Source: Gammaproteobacteria bacterium (GTDB taxonomy: Bacteria > Pseudomonadota > Gammaproteobacteria > Chromatiales > Chromatiaceae). From it: a stretch of DNA of 6,123 nucleotides. Numbering within the stretch: the stretch's first letter is position 1; each line of letters starts with the position of its first letter. The stretch is taken from NCBI GenBank assembly GCA_006227775.1, contig SBFV01000069.1, forward strand, positions 1 to 6,123. The letters run 5' to 3'. This document shows, in pieces, positions 4,691 through 6,123 of this stretch. The notes below the pieces were generated by a model. That model searched no databases, was not told the origin of the DNA, and worked only from the letters and a program-made list of their open reading frames with translations. A program made the translations under genes and the position numbers.

Positions 4691-6073
4691 ATGAGACTGC
4701 ATCCGCTGCTGGCTTTCCTGCTGACCTGGACCATGACGTCGACCACCATGGCAAACGCAAGCCAGGTGCACGAAAGGTTTCTCGCCAACGGCCTTAAGGT
4801 TCTCGTCAAGGAAGACCGCCGCGCACCAATCGTCACCACCCAGGTCTGGTACAGGGTGGGCTCCAGCTACGAGACAGGCGGGCTCACGGGGATCTCCCAC
4901 CTGCTTGAGCACATGATGTTCAAGGGGACGGATAAACTGGCGCCCGGTGAATTCTCCCGGATCATTGCCGCAAACGGGGGCGACGAAAATGCCTTCACCG
5001 GACGCGACTATACGGCCTACTTTCAGACCCTGGCCGCGGATCGCCTGCCCATCGCCTTCCAACTGGAGGCGGAGCGCATGCGCTCTCTGGCCTTACCCGA
5101 GGCTGAGTTCCAGAAAGAACTGGAGGTGGTCAAAGAAGAACGCCGCCTCAGCACCGAGGATGATCCAGAGGCCCTGACCTTCGAGCAGTTCAACGCCACG
5201 GCCTACGAAGCGTCTCCCTATCGCAACCCGGTCATCGGTTGGGCCAGTGACCTAGAAGCAATGCAGGTGGAAGACCTGCGCCGTTGGTACCGGCAATGGT
5301 ACGCGCCCAACAACGCCACTCTGGTGGTGGTGGGGGACGTTGACCCGCAGTCGGTCTTTGCCCTGGCCGAAAGACATTTTGGCCCCCTGCCCTCCGAGGA
5401 TGTCAGTCCTCCCAGAGGTTCCGCCGACCCGCTCCAGCGAGGCCAAAAACGCATCCAGGTCAGAGCCCCCGCCAAAGCTCCCTACCTGCTGCTCGGCTAC
5501 AAGGCCACTGCCATCGGTCATGGCGGAGAGGAATGGGAGCCCTATGCCATGGAAATGTTGGCTTCCATCCTGGACGGAGGCTCCAGCGCCCGTCTCAGTC
5601 GGGATTTGATTCGTGGGTCCCATTTAGCGGCATCCGCTGGGGCCAGTTATAGCGCCTTCTCCCGTCTGCCAAGCATGTTGTTGATGGATGGCGTTCCCGC
5701 CCAAGGGCGAAAAGTAGAGGAACTGGAACAGGCGATGTTAGCCCAGATCCAACGCTTGCGCGAAGAACCCGTGGCGGAAACAGAACTGGAACGTATCCGC
5801 AATCAGCTGATTGCCGCCAAAGTGTTCGAAAAGGACTCCGTCTATGCTCAAGCACGCCAGATAGGGACCCTGGAAACAATTGGACTCGGCTGGGAGCTCA
5901 TGGACCAGTATGTGGAATATCTCAGTCGTATCACGCCAGAGCAAGTACAGGCCGTGGCTCGTAAATACTTGATTCCCGATAACCTGACCGTCGCCATTCT
6001 GGAGCCCCTGCCGATAGCCGCGACGGCTTCAGTTCAAGCCCTGCCCGAAGGACCCGTCCATGTTCATCAATGA
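4691..6073 (+). CDS. Secreted M16 family zinc metallopeptidase (pitrilysin / processing-peptidase type)
   Basis: This is a two-domain M16 peptidase of 460 residues, likely periplasmic. The N-terminus has a basic start (MRLH), a hydrophobic core and an ANA site (21-23), reading as a Sec signal peptide cleaved near residue 23. The inverted zinc motif HLLEH is at 70-74, with metal ligands His70 and His74 and catalytic Glu73. The third ligand is Glu149 or Glu150 in EVVKEERR, about 76 residues on, the family spacing. The fold continues with FEQFNATAYEASPYRNPVIG (164-183) and the M16 C-terminal domain from about 190 (LRRWYRQWYAPNNATLVVVGDV, in part 196-217). The catalytic set is complete, so this should be the active member of any pair. 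Substrates are unknown; relatives degrade peptides or process exported proteins. It is divergent from ftsY and overlaps the next gene by 14 nt, which implies co-translation. Confidence 0.93.
   Translation: MRLHPLLAFLLTWTMTSTTMANASQVHERFLANGLKVLVKEDRRAPIVTTQVWYRVGSSYETGGLTGISHLLEHMMFKGTDKLAPGEFSRIIAANGGDENAFTGRDYTAYFQTLAADRLPIAFQLEAERMRSLALPEAEFQKELEVVKEERRLSTEDDPEALTFEQFNATAYEASPYRNPVIGWASDLEAMQVEDLRRWYRQWYAPNNATLVVVGDVDPQSVFALAERHFGPLPSEDVSPPRGSADPLQRGQKRIQVRAPAKAPYLLLGYKATAIGHGGEEWEPYAMEMLASILDGGSSARLSRDLIRGSHLAASAGASYSAFSRLPSMLLMDGVPAQGRKVEELEQAMLAQIQRLREEPVAETELERIRNQLIAAKVFEKDSVYAQARQIGTLETIGLGWELMDQYVEYLSRITPEQVQAVARKYLIPDNLTVAILEPLPIAATASVQALPEGPVHVHQ
6048..6052 (+). promoter_or_regulatory. 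Ribosome binding site of the partial downstream gene
   Basis: AAGGA within the last codons of the M16 gene lies 7 nt before an ATG at 6060. This good spacing supports a real overlapping downstream gene. Confidence 0.6.
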
Positions 6074-6123
6074 CCGCCTCACTCATCGGTTGGCCCCGCT
6101 AATCCTGTTGTTCCTTTGTTGGG
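6060..6123 (+). CDS. Partial gene with signal-peptide-like start, possibly a second M16 peptidase
   Basis: An ATG at 6060 opens a frame that stays open to the window edge (21 full codons). It overlaps the M16 stop by 14 nt and has a well-placed AAGGA. The translation MFINDRLTHRLAPLILLFLCW has two arginines in its first ten residues and then a hydrophobic stretch, which is the start of a signal peptide or membrane anchor. Tandem M16 genes, with an intact HXXEH member followed by one lacking the zinc motif, are common in this position in gammaproteobacteria, so a second M16 protein is the best guess. The visible part contains no domain and cannot confirm that. The other nearby ATG, at 6070, closes after ten codons. 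Confidence 0.6.
   Translation, partial: MFINDRLTHRLAPLILLFLCW

Noticed and set aside
1..6123. CRISPR array, insertion sequence, prophage, tRNA/rRNA or defence system
   Set aside because: No spaced direct repeats, transposase, integrase, terminal inverted repeats or structured RNA signatures were seen. All large genes are conserved housekeeping or protease families.

Overview
The window looks like a chromosomal segment of a GC-rich gammaproteobacterium. The sequence carries lipB, rpoH, ftsX, ftsE and ftsY, followed by a divergently transcribed M16 zinc peptidase. The ftsY-ftsE-ftsX-rpoH order is a classic gammaproteobacterial arrangement, and the divergent M16 peptidase gene(s) next to ftsY are familiar from purple-sulfur and related lineages (Chromatiales-like). 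The exact genus cannot be set from the sequence alone. No mobile element, phage, CRISPR, tRNA or rRNA is visible.

Layout. Positions 1-84 hold no complete gene, only a possible tail of an upstream reading frame. lipB (85-732, +) encodes lipoyl(octanoyl) transferase. It runs convergently into rpoH, and the 61-nt gap between them holds a perfect 10-bp hairpin. rpoH (1633-794, -) encodes the heat-shock sigma factor. Upstream of it (1634-1795) lie two stacked promoter candidates: a sigma-E-type promoter and a sigma-70 extended -10 promoter with a run of eight G in its spacer. Next come ftsX (2815-1796, -), ftsE (3473-2772, -) and ftsY (4506-3487, -), which are packed with overlaps or very short gaps and form one operon. 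Across a 184-nt divergent intergenic region lies an exported M16 metallopeptidase (4691-6073, +). Its 3' end overlaps the start of a further signal-peptide-bearing gene that runs off the window.

How the genes work together. FtsY is the receptor for the signal recognition particle. FtsE and FtsX form the divisome ABC-type complex that controls cell-wall hydrolysis. RpoH drives cytoplasmic heat-shock transcription. In E. coli, SRP and FtsY also deliver RpoH to the inner membrane for control, so this gene neighbourhood is functionally meaningful. A sigma-E promoter in front of rpoH would couple envelope stress to the cytoplasmic heat-shock response. I found no undescribed multi-gene system. The items most worth a second look are regulatory: the rpoH promoter region, the homopolymer runs, and the divergent ftsY/M16 control region.
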